In this document: positions 49,442-61,400 of the stretch, piece by piece
Numbering within the stretch: the stretch's first letter is position 1
Layout: every line of letters begins with the position of its first letter
Origin: Colius striatus
Lineage: Eukaryota > Chordata > Aves > Coliiformes > Coliidae
DNA: 64,000 bases
Direction: 5' to 3'
NCBI RefSeq assembly: GCF_028858725.1
Contig: NC_084760.1
Span: forward strand, 65,663,867-65,727,866
Position numbers and translations under genes: made by a program
The notes under the pieces: model-generated
What the model was told of the DNA's origin: nothing
Seen by the model: only the letters and a program-made list of their open reading frames with translations
Database searches by the model: none

Positions 49442-49480
49442 TCAAACTGAAGTCCCTTCCTTCGAGCTGTCCTCTTCCCC
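49442..49480 (-). CDS. RRBP1: RRBP1 last coding exon (18th in window)
   Basis: Thirteen codons after an acceptor (TTCTCCAG on the minus strand) read [12 protein letters not shown] and stop at TCA, 49442-49444. The conserved KEGTSV end identifies the RRBP1 C-terminus. Confidence 0.95.
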   Translation of the reverse strand, partial: GEEDSSKEGTSV

Positions 49481-52400
49481 CTGGAGAAGGAAACCAAAGG
49501 TGGGTTACCCAGATGGGTCTCAAACTTATTCTCATGGCAGAATCACAGAATGGTAGGGGTTGGAAGGGAGCAGCACAATCCTAAAGCAGGTTCCCCTCCA
49601 TCAGGTCACACAGGGTGGAGACTCCAGAGTCACTCCAGAGAAGGAGCCTCCACACCCACCCTGGGCAGCCTGTGCCAGGGCTCCCTCACCTCAACACCAA
49701 AGAACTTTCTCCTTCTGTTTAAGTGGAACTTTTTGTGTTCCAGCTTATGTCCATTACTCCTTGTCCTGTCACTGAGACAACAGAAAAAGTGTTGCCCCAT
49801 CCTCCTGACATCCAACCTTTTAAATACTTGCAAGTATTAATAAGATCCCTCCCTCAGTCTTCTCCAGGCTGAACAGTCCCAGGTCTTGCAGCCTTTCCTC
49901 ATAAGAGAGATGCTCCATTCCCCTCATCATCTTGCTTAAGCACTTCACAGATGGGCTGGGTCCTGCCTTCTAGGCAGAGAACCATGGCCACCATCTTGTG
50001 TGGGTCCCAGGGCTATCCATAAAGCCACCCAGGTGGTTCCTGGCAGCAAGTGCCACCTCATCTCTGGTTTGAAACCACTGCCTGAGACGTGCTTCCCCGT
50101 GGCCTCTATCAGCATCAAGGCCATGGCCACCACAAGTACCGTTTCCTGAAGCTGTTCTTTCAACTTCTTCACCGTTTCTCTCTCTTTGGCCAGTTGGTCC
50201 TGGGTAACTTTCAGTAGCTCCTGTAGTTTGGTTGCTGCCTGGCCCAGGTCCTTTGTTAGTTTTTTTTCTTTTTCAAGTCTTTCCTACGTGGGAGTCAAAA
50301 GAAGGCATCTGCCTGAAGCTCCCTTTGCCAGTTGGGTGACCTTCCCCCTTCCAAAACAACCTGGGATGATCATGGGTCTGCCACAAGCCAGAGGAGCACC
50401 CAGCTCCCTCCCCTCCGCAGGGGCCAGAGGTCACCCCACCAGCTACAGCTCACCCAGGTTTCTCTGGAGATGACACAAGCTGACACAACCTGAGAGGAGC
50501 AGAACAGTTTCCCAAGATGTGGGAAGTTCAACTTATGAGAACATTTGCTCGGAGCATCGCCCTTATCTCGGCCAGCACAGATGAAGTGGCTGTGACTTGC
50601 ATCCTGCTGTCCTTCAGATATGTTGGAGCTCACGGCCATCCCTGGGCAGCCCCACCATCCTCAAGAATACCCCTATTCCTGCTTGGACACAACCTTTGCT
50701 GTCTTGCCTGAACACTGAGCACAAGACAGAAGGGCAGTGAAATCACCTTGAGATGCTGGGTCTCTTCTGTGCCTGAAGCTGCTGCATTTTCAGCCAGTCT
50801 CAGCTTTTCCAGCTCTGCCTGCAAACTGCACGCCGATCTCTGGGCCTGGCAGGGGAACACACACTCACATAAGCACAGGAGCCCATGGCAGTGGGCACCT
50901 CCTGCATCCTGCCCTGTACAGCCCCTGGGCCCCCAGCAGCCCCTAGTGAAGAGTTATGTATACAGTCTTTGTTGGATGGGTGGATGCCAAATGCAATGCA
51001 TTGAGACTCAAGATAAAGCCCTTAACCCTTAAGGGAAAGAGCTGGCAAAAAAACTCCATGGGGGGATTAGGAGAGGGGAAATTTAAGGGGCCAGCAATGC
51101 CACATGACTTTATCATAGAATCATAGAATGGTAGGAGTTGGAAGAGAGTTTTAGAGATCATCCAGTCCAACTCCCTGCTAAAGCAAGTCCAACTACATCA
51201 AGTCACACAGGAACATGTCCAGGTGGGTTTGAAGACCTCCAGAGAAGGAGCCTCCACAACCCCTCTGGGCAGCCTGTGCCAGGGCTCCCTCACCTGAACA
51301 GTGAAATAGTTTTTTCTTATGTTTAAGTGGAACTTTTTGTGTTCCAGCTTCATCCCATTACCCCTTGTCCTGTTACTGGACACTACAGACAAAAAGTGTC
51401 ACCCCATCCTCCTGACACCCACCCTTTAGGTACTTTTAAGTGTTGATGAGGACCCTTCTCAGTCTCCTCCAGACTGAACAGCCCTAGTTCCCGCAGCCTT
51501 TCCTCGTATGAAAGATGTTCCAGTCCCCTGATGATCTTGGTGGCCCTGTGCTGGACTCTCTCCAGCAGTTCTCTGTCCCTCTTGAGCTGAGGAGCCCAGA
51601 ACTGGACACAGGACTCCAGATGAGGCCTCACCAGGGCAGAGTAGAGGGCGGGGAGAGGAACCTCCCTTGAACTGCCACTACAGGAAGTTCTTCAGGTGTA
51701 TAGAACAGAACGTGGCAATGTCTGAGATACAGACCAGGATGGGGAAAAACCTTCAAATTCATTATTTCTCAGGCTCCATTAGCAGCCAAGAACTCATCAA
51801 CACTTTGCAAACCATCCTCCTTGCCTGCACTTACCTCCTCCAGCTCCAGTGCCAGCTTTTGCCGCAGCACTTGCTCCTTCTCCACCAGTGCTTCATTTTG
51901 CTCCAGCTGGGTTTTCAACTGTGTTGAGAAAGAGGAAAACAACACACCAAAACCATCATTTTAAAAAGACCCAAGAGATGAGCCAGCAGGGACATCACCA
52001 GGAAAGTTGGTCTAGGTAAAATAAATGATAACTGCAGCTTTCCCCAGGGCATCGAAGGGCATCCCCTGCCCACCCCACACACCAGCTGGGTGCTGATGGC
52101 AAGCCTAGGGCTTGACTTTGCACTGCCAGATTTTGCCTGTTCCTTAGGCAGTGCCAGCTGGGACTGGGGATGAGAGGCCCCCCCATAGCAGAGGACATGC
52201 CTGGCAGGTCCCCATGCCCAGGGGAAAGCTCCACACTTAATGGGATTAAAGGAGAGAGACAGAGCCCAGCTCACGGCAGTGCTGGCAGGAGGCATTAGCT
52301 GCTGCTAATGCCCTCAGCCCCGCTCCAGCAACACTTACAGATCCTCTGCAATCCTAATCCCCACTGGCTAGGAAGGGATCCAGAGCACAGCAGCTCTGCC

Positions 52401-55400
52401 AGGGTGTCCCCTTCCTCTGAGGAAACCCAAGCCCCAAATCTAACAGGGCACTCTTGCATGGCGACATTGGCCCAAGGGCTTGCAGCATCCCCTGCATTAG
52501 AGATGCTGGGACAGGACAAGGGATGTGGTTAAGGGGCAGCACCTCCACAGGCAGAGGTCTCACCACCCTGACCTCAAGGGCTGCAGGCTCGCTTGGCTCA
52601 GCTTGTAACCCTACTACTTCTCCACCCTGTACATGGCTCTTCATCTCGCTCAGCTGCTGCCTGACCTGGAAGGAGGACCAGCAAGCCTGGCTGAGTTACA
52701 CATCCCCCTAGTGCAGCCATTACATGACCCACAAGGACCTATAGATCAAGTTTGCTGCCTTTTTTTTTGCTTGCACACAGGCAGAAATATTTGAGAAGCC
52801 ACCTCAGTTTTGGTGAGAGGAGGATGGTACCTAACCCAGGCTGCCTGAGGCACAACAGCTCCTTAAGGGTGCAGAGCACAATCTCATGCCTCATCTGCTC
52901 TCATGCTATTATTTGCCACTCTTGGTTTAAAGTCACTGTTGAAGGTTTGCACCCACGTAGTTGAGGTGTTGAATAAAGCCATTGAGGCAGGGTCACAAGT
53001 CCTATTCTGGCATCCATCACAGCTGGGATGGCTGGGGAGGCAGTCACTGGAACACCTTTCCCCCTTCAATTAAACCAATTAACCTCCCCCTCCACTCCAT
53101 CTACCAGAGCTCCATCCCTCATTGCAGCAGCATTGGCAGTCAGGCTGCAAGCTACCAGCACGCCTTGGCCAAAAGAAAGGGAAGGTCAACAGATGAACAC
53201 AAAGGTGTTTCACTCATCTAATGAGATTGAGGCTAATGAGGACCCTGCACCGTGTTCCCTCCAGAGGAAGGAGCTGCATCAGCTCCTGAGCCAGTTGCAA
53301 GGCTGGGAGGGAGTCACTGCACTGAAGGGAAAGGGTACTTCCAACTCACTCCACGCCAAGCAGCTCTGCAAGGCAGTGGTACCACCGAGGATTTCAAGAA
53401 TGACCTCCTGAGCCTCTCACAATCAAAGTATGGATGTAAAAAACAAAAGCTCTTATGGTTTTGGCAGGTCTGTTAGCTCTCCTATCCCTATATCCCAGCC
53501 CTCTTCCTCACTTAGCAGCAGAAACCTAGCCACATCCTTCAGCTCCCCCAGCAGTCCCTACACACGCGCTGCACAGCCTCAGTCCTCCCAGCTGGAGGCA
53601 GATGGATGCTGAAGGCACCCAAAGGCCTGCCCCAGGGTGATGTTGGGGGAACCAGTGCCCTGTGGTGGGGTGGATGGGGTTTTTCTGCTACACAGCAGCT
53701 TGCACAAGCCCTGCTCCCCCTTCCTTCCCGTCCTCATCCTGGCAAGAAGGGCAGGAAAATAAACCCCTCCTCCTGGGTCTGGATCACTGGGCTTTCCTGG
53801 GCATTGGCTGTGTCTCCCTTCCCTCTGGAACCTGCAGGGAGGATGTGGGCTCCACAGTGGGGTTTGCAAACTATCTCCAGTTGCTGCCAGGCAGCTCCAG
53901 GGGACATCCCTTACCAGGGCAAGTTCCTTGCTCTGCTTCTGGGTTTCCGTCTTTGCTGCCTCCAGCTGCTCCTGGGACTCTGACAAGAGCTGCCTCAACT
54001 GTCAAGAAGGAAGAGAAAGTTAAAAAAAAAAACAAGAGAAAACCTATTTATGCACTTGGTTGTGAAGCCCTTTGGCCCAAGGAAGCATTTTTATGATGCA
54101 ACATCTTCTCAAAGAGGCCATGACCACTTACTGACTTGCCTGACGATGCCTGCTCAGAGAGAGAGAGATGGTCCTGAGACAGGATCACCTCACCTGAGCC
54201 ACAGAAATCCCACAGGCCACCAAGAAGCAGAAGACAGCATTTCCATATAGATGGAGATGGCCCATCACCCATCATCTCCCTGTTCCATTACCTTGCCAGT
54301 GGATCTCCTGACTTTAGGTGTCTATAGCCCAGACTGGCACAAACATCTCCATCTGTTTTTCTCCTGCAAAGCTGCAGACCCCTAGGACATACCCCCAAAT
54401 CCCCTGAAAGTGGGTGGGTGGTGTGTCAGGCTTGGAAGAAAGAAGCATTTAAGAAGGTAACAGCTGCCAGACTTACAACTTCAACTTCTTTTGTGTAGTT
54501 CTGGCGTTCAGAGCTTGCTGTCTCCAAGTGATTTTCCAGTTGTGTTTCCAGAAGAGAGGTGTATTCCTTTATCTGGATTAAAAGGGAGAAAAGCAGGGGG
54601 GAGATTGATTAAGGTCCAACACATTCCAAACATCCCATAGTCCATCCCAGGGAAAAGAGGTGGACCCATCAGGAGACGGGTTCTGTCTCAGCCCCAGCCC
54701 AGCGCACACATCTGTTTGGCACCTGCACAGGGACCTTCTCCCACACTCCTAAAAGCCTCACCTGATCTGTGCTCTGCAGATCTGCTTTCAACTTCTCCAC
54801 CATGTCTTCAAGGGATTTCAGCTGGAGTTGAGACTAAGCCAGAAAGGATCAGAGAAGGCCAATGAACAGCGTTTCACGGAACACTAAACAACTTTCATCC
54901 AACAACAAACCAGCCACTGTTTCGCTCCCACCTCTCCCACTTCATCCCGCTCCCAAGTGCGGAAGGGACCTCACATCTAAAGCAAAGCCTGCAGGGCAGG
55001 AGCTTCTCTTCCCAGGGAGGACAAGTCCAACAAGCCTAGGCTGTAAATTGTGCAGCAAGGTAACAGCCTTTGCCTGCAGGACTTCAGCTGGCTGCAGGCA
55101 GCTTTCAACACCTGAGAAACCCGCCTGGATGCATTCCTGCATGACTAGATCTAAGAGGACCTGCTTTAGCAGGGGTGGTGGACTACATGATCTCTAGAGG
55201 TCCCTTCCAACCCCTACCATTCTGTCATTCTGTGAGAAACTGGCACCAGACTTGCTCCAAGTTCCCTACTGAAAGCACCTTTGGTTTGGAAGCAGCGAGG
55301 CAGACTTTGCAACGAGGCTTTGCTGTTGAGAGAAGCCAAGCTATCAGCAAAAGCTTGGGGTTTGCACTTAAACCCAGGCTGCTTTTTGAAAAGGACTCCA

Positions 55401-58400
55401 CTGTCACCAAATTTTTTTGCATGTTTGGAAAGGAGGAGTTCACCTCTTGTCCACAGAGAGGCAGGGCTGCTCTGGGACCTGCCCCAGCCACCAGACGCAT
55501 TCAGTTCAGCCCATCACACACACCTCGCTGCCAGCACACCACCAGCAGCCACGTCATCCCCAGGCAATCCCACACCAGTTCTCAGCAGCACCATGGGATG
55601 AGAAAGCAGAGATCTCCTGTACAAGAGCTCCTTGAAAAAGCAGAGATCTCCTGTACAAGTGCTCCCTGAGAAAGCTGAAGTCTGTATAACAGCTCCCTGA
55701 GAAAGCAGAGATCTTCTGTACAAGAGCTCCCTCATGTCCCTGCAGCCCCAGGTAACTTTGAGACCCCGTGTAATGGATGAGGAGCAGCCAGACTATGGAA
55801 AGTAGCTTCATCTCTGTTCTGAATTCAAGGGGGAGGAAATAACTTCAGTCTGGTTTGCAGAAAAGGCACGGCCAGCCAAGTTCTCCCAGACTCCAGCTAA
55901 GTCACGAGCTCATGAAATACGCTCCCCACCGAAGTCCTGGGCAACAATGGTTCTCTGGCAGCTGCCAGCTGGCTTCTTAACTAGGAAGAGCAGCAACCAG
56001 AGCTGGACAGACAGCTGGACTCAAAACTATGTGCAGTACGTGGCTTGGACCTCAGCTCCTTTCTGAAGGCTCAACAAACGCCAACTCGGTCAACCCGAGT
56101 GTTGAGAGCAAGCCAAGTTCTGAAAATGGGACTACAGGAGCCCTGCACATGCTCTGCTCCCAACAAGCCAGCACCCACCAGAAGGGCTCAGCATTTCCTA
56201 CCATCAGAGCTCAGACTGCTGAAGTGATGATGTGGTTTCCCAGCTACCACATGCCTGAACCAGGGAGCTGCAGCCATTCCTCCAGCTCCATTGGCAGGGT
56301 CCATGCACACATACCAGGCAGGGAGGTAGGATCCAGGAGCAAGAGCAGCTTAGCTCCTGCATGAGGTGGGCTTCTTGTCTGCTGGTTTGATGACAGGAGC
56401 GGTGGGTTTGGGGAGAAGACAAAGTCCTCACGTCTCAGAGCTCAAGGTTGGCAGGAACAGTTTAGGGTCACTATCTGATTTCACAGAATCACAGAATGGT
56501 AGGTGTTGGAAGGGACCATCCAGCCCAACCCCCTGCTAAAGCAGGTTCCCCTCCATCAGGTCACACAGGAAAGTGTCCAGGTGGGTTTGGAAACCTCCAG
56601 AGAAGCAGCCTCCACACCCTCCCTGGGCAGCCTGTGCCAGGGCTCCCTCACCTCAACACCAAAGAAGTTTCTCATTCTATTTAAGTGGAAATTTTTGTGT
56701 TCCAGCTTATGTCCATTACCCCTTGTCCTGACATCCAACCTTTAGGTACTTGTAAGCAATAATGAGATCCTCCCTCAGTCTTCTCCAGGCTGAACAGCCC
56801 CAGGTTCTGCAGCCTTTCCTTATAAGAAAGATGATCCAGTCCCCTCATCCTCTTGGTAGCCCTCTGATTTATAGCCAACAGCCCCTCTGCTCCTATAAGT
56901 CCAGCTCCATGAGCGACAAACCCAAACACACACCTTCTGAAGCTCTTCTTCAGACGCCGTGAGCTTTGCTTTCCACACTTGCTCCTCCTCCTCCACACTC
57001 TTCTGCAGGTCTCGAAGCATTCCTTCCTGTGGGCAAAGCCTCAGCTGAGCCTCAACTTCCTCCAGCCCTCACAAGTTGAGCAGTGGTAGGGCTGCAAGCC
57101 CTGGCATAGCCAATTCCTCTCCAAGGATTTGGGCCAAAGAACAGATGACAAAATAAGGTGCCCCCATGCCGTATCCCACCACCACCAGGAAGGTTTCCAA
57201 GACAATTAAGCTGAAGGAGGCTACAGAGATTCAGGTTTCTCCTATTCCCTCATCTCACTAGCAAATGGGCTTTCACATGGCAGCCCACCAGCACACTGAG
57301 GGATGCCCATGAGGTATTTCTAGTGGCAGACCAACCCAACTTACTGTCTCTGCAAGGATGGCTCTATACTGATCACATTCTGCTTGTAAAGTGCTTTGCG
57401 CTTCCTCTGCCTCTTTAAGTGCTGAATCCTGAAAAGAGAAGGACGGGATGGAGAGAGGTGAGGAAAAGAAACCAGTGACCCTCAGACATTCCCTCCCCTC
57501 TCCACTTTCCAGCCCCTTCACTTACAGGAGGCTCTGTTGTAGTTGTCTGCTGCTTTAGCACACCCACAACCTTCTCCTTAAACTCTTGTAGCCACGTGGC
57601 ATAATCCTGAATTGGGGGGTGGTGGGGAAAGGAGGGCAGGGATGAAAAAAGGATGCTTAGACATCTCTCCTTCCCATGTGGAGGAGGCTCTGCAAGGGTG
57701 TGAGAAGGCTGATGCCCACCTGCTGTGAGGACACCACGAGCCCAGGGAGGGCGGAGAGCAGCGTCTGCTTGGTTTGTGCCTGGAGTGCATCCAGCTGTTG
57801 GGTCAGCTCTTCCTGTAAGAGGGACAAACTGGCATGGCATGGAGGTCCTGGATGCCTGCTAGCCAGGCTGACAAAGACCAGTTCTGCTCATCTGTGCTTA
57901 CTAGGGTGGGCTGGCATGTGGAAACCCACCAACAGGGAAAACTGTTGCTGCCAAAAACACCCCTTCCAGCTCACCCACCTTCCCCATTGCCTGAGCAGGA
58001 CTTGTACCCAGGACACATGGCCCCCAAGACAATCTTTGAAGAAGCTGGCAGGAGGGTTGGGCCAGCACTGTTCCTAAGAAAGTAGGCAACCCAGAGCAAG
58101 CATTTCTGGTGGCTCAGGGCAGAGGAACATTTTCCTTAAAACAGCAACATCATTGCTGGAGAGAAACACCAGGCTCACCTTTGCTTTTGTAGCAGCAAGT
58201 AATTTCTCTTCACACGCCTTCTCCACCGTGGCCAACGCTTCCATTGCTTTCCAGTTCTTCTCACGAAGGTCCTGTCAAGAGCAGACACAGAGGGCAATGA
58301 GCCAGGCATCAAGCCAAAAGCCACCAAGCTGCTCGTTGACACTGGGGAGGATTTGAAAACCTCCTCTCACGAAATCAGGCAGCAGTCTGTCGTTTTTGTC

Positions 58401-61400
58401 AAGGGTCTCCCACCCCACTGCTCATATGTGTCCCTTTCCCCTCCATCCTTGGCAGGGGACCAATATATTGCATCGCTCAGGATGTGGCAGAGCAGAGCTG
58501 GACGGAGGCAGGAGCTCCAGAAGCAGCTCTCAGAATGCCCACAGCTGCCCAGAGAGTACACAGGCCACCTGAAAGGCTGCAAGGTCAGCTTCCCACAGCT
58601 GATACCACCTTGTAGTAAAGGGATAAGGAGCAGAGGCACAATGAGGTGTGAAGGACTCCTGCTCAGGCCAAGACCCAGCTTACCAGGTCTTAAACCTCCC
58701 AAGAGAACAGTGGGCAGATACCTACACCCAGACAGCGTCCATCAGCTGGAACTGTACGGCCTGCCATGGAGATTGCTGCTCTCCAGGAGCTGAGGCAGTG
58801 CCTCCAGTGCTCCATGGGGCTGGAAGAGCCTCTGGCCACCTCACAGAATCATTGTTATCCCACTACCATGGGTTGTCATTCAAACACCAGAGCTGTGGGG
58901 TTTGGAGGAATAAACTGAGAGCAGCAAAAGCTGAGCTCAGTTCACTCACATTGTTTTTCACCTTCTGCTGCTCCACCACCTCTCGCAGCTCCGTGGCTTC
59001 CCTTTCCAAGGATGAGAGCTGCTCTGTCTTCTCCTGGAGCCTAGAAGGGCAGGATGCAGGAGTGAGTCTCAGCATCCACTTCCCTCCCAGGTAAGCAAGC
59101 TGTTGACAAGGAACCACAACCCTCCCTGTCCTGGTCTATCCTATCCTCCTCCTGGATCTACACACAGCAGGAGGAGGGAGTGGGACTAAAACCCACATCC
59201 ATTGCAATGCTGGAGTGGGATCTAGGTTTCTATTGGCTTATCAGCAATAACAATCAAAAGAGTAGCTGTCTGGCTGTAAATCCAGGACAAGAGGAAGAAG
59301 TAATCTGATCCAAAGGCCAGCTGACACAACTGGGACTGCTCCTGACATGCTGCTGTCCACAGTTCCTTAGGCTTGAAAGAGTCCACAGCTCTGCATTTTG
59401 AAAGCATAGAATCACAGAATGGTAGGGGTTGGAGGACATCTTCAGAGTTCATCCAGTCCAAGTCCCTGCTAAAGCAGGTTCCCCTCCATCAGGTCACACA
59501 GGGACATGTAGGAGGGTTTGGAAACCTCCAGAGAAGGAGCCTCTACACCCTCCCCGGGCAGCCTGTGCCAGGGCTCAAAGCATCATCTTGAGTAACTATA
59601 AATCAGGGCTGCCAAACAGAGACCTCAGAGCCTGCAGCTTCTCTTCACACCCTCAGATCCATCATCTGCCCTGACAGGAACCTCAGCTCAAGCAGATCAA
59701 GGAAGGTTTAGGTCCTTGACAAGAACCACCAGAGACTCTTGGGGTTCCAGGACAATAGAACAGTTGCTGTCCTTGAGAGGAATGCTGGATACTTGCTGGC
59801 TTTGGGGGTATCTGCAAAACTCTTCCCCTGTGCAGAGCCTGAGCCTTCTTGGAGGTGCCCTGCACATGGACAAGGGGCAAAAGGCACGAGTCAGGACAAG
59901 GGAAACAATTAAATGCCATTAAACTTTTCTGCACTGGGCAGGTGGAAGAAGCTGTCAAACACTGGGATGGGGACCCAGTGAGGTGGTGAATCTCCATCCT
60001 TGGAGATACCTGGAAACAGTCCACAAAAGCCTCCTCTGGTTGGCCCAGCTTTGAGTAGGAGCTTGGATCAGAGACATTCCACCTGCAGCACTGCCACCTC
60101 CTATTCTGCAGGACCATTCAGCCTCCCCTTGCCTGCCAGCAATTACAGTCCCACTTCAGAAAGAACTGGTTGTTATTTGGGGCTGGCACTGCAGCCAATT
60201 GATATTTTAAACACCTATGTTGGCCATGATTAACCTTTTCTTCCCAGCTCCACAGTCCCCAAGCCTGGGACACATGGGCAGCAAGCTAGAGGTGCTGCAG
60301 CACTCATCACATGCACCTGCACCCACCTTGACTGTAGCTGCTTCATTTCAGCTTCATTGGCTGCCTGGAAGAGAAAAAGCACTTTTGTTACCTGTCCAAG
60401 GCACATGATGCAGATCAGCCCTTTCTACAGCATCCCAGAGAAAGACAGCACAGGTACTGTCTTAACAAACTGCAAAAGCATCCACTTGAGTGGTGTAACC
60501 CCCTCTCCTCCTCCCACCCCAATTAAACAAGCATGCAACCTGCACGTCTCTGTCTTTTTCTGCCTCTCTCCTCTGGTTGGCCTCCAGTAGAGATTCAATA
60601 GATTTGATCCTCTCCAGGAGCTTCGTATTCTCCAAACTGGCATCTTGCAGTTTCCCCTTCACACTGTCCAGCTCCAGCAACTTACTTTTAACGTCTGCTT
60701 CCGAGCTCAGCAGCTTGGCCTGCAGTTCTGTTAGAGGAAGGGGTTAAAAACATGGTAAGGTAGGTGCAAACAAATCCTGAGATTCCCCATCTTTCTCTGT
60801 CCAAGCAGGACTCTTGGCCAAAATTCACAGAATTACAGAATGATTGGGGTTGGAAGGGACCTCTACAGATCATCCAGCCCAAGCCCATGCTAAAGCAGGT
60901 TTCCCTCCATCAGGTCACACAGGAACATGTCCAGGTGGGTCTGAAAACCTCCAGAGAAGGAGCCTCCACACCCTCCCTGGGCAGCCTGTGCCAGGGCTCC
61001 ATCACCTCAACAACAAAGATTTCCCTTGTGTTTAAGTGGAACTTTTTGTGATCCAGCTTATGTCCATTACCCGTTGTCCTGTCGCTGGAGACAACAGAAG
61101 AAAGTGTTGCCTCATTCTCCTGACACCCACCCTTTAGATACTTGTAAGTGTTGATGAGGTCCCCTCCCAGCTTTCTCTAGTTAAACAGCCCCAGTTCCCA
61201 TAGCCTTTCCTCATAAGATGTTCCAGTCCCCTCATTATCTTGGTGGCCCTGTGCTGGATTCTCTCCAGCAGTTCTGCTTCTCTTGAGCTGGGGAGCCCAG
61301 AACTGGACACAGCTCTCCAGACACAGCCTTACCAGAGGAGAGCAGAGGGGGACAACCTCCCTTGACCTGCTGGCCATACTGCTCTTAAATGCATCCCAGG

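Noticed and set aside
49237-49497. Minus-strand frame of 86 codons over the RRBP1 stop region
   Set aside because: It is in a different frame from the true RRBP1 end. The spliced frame gives the conserved KEGTSV tail and stops at 49442.
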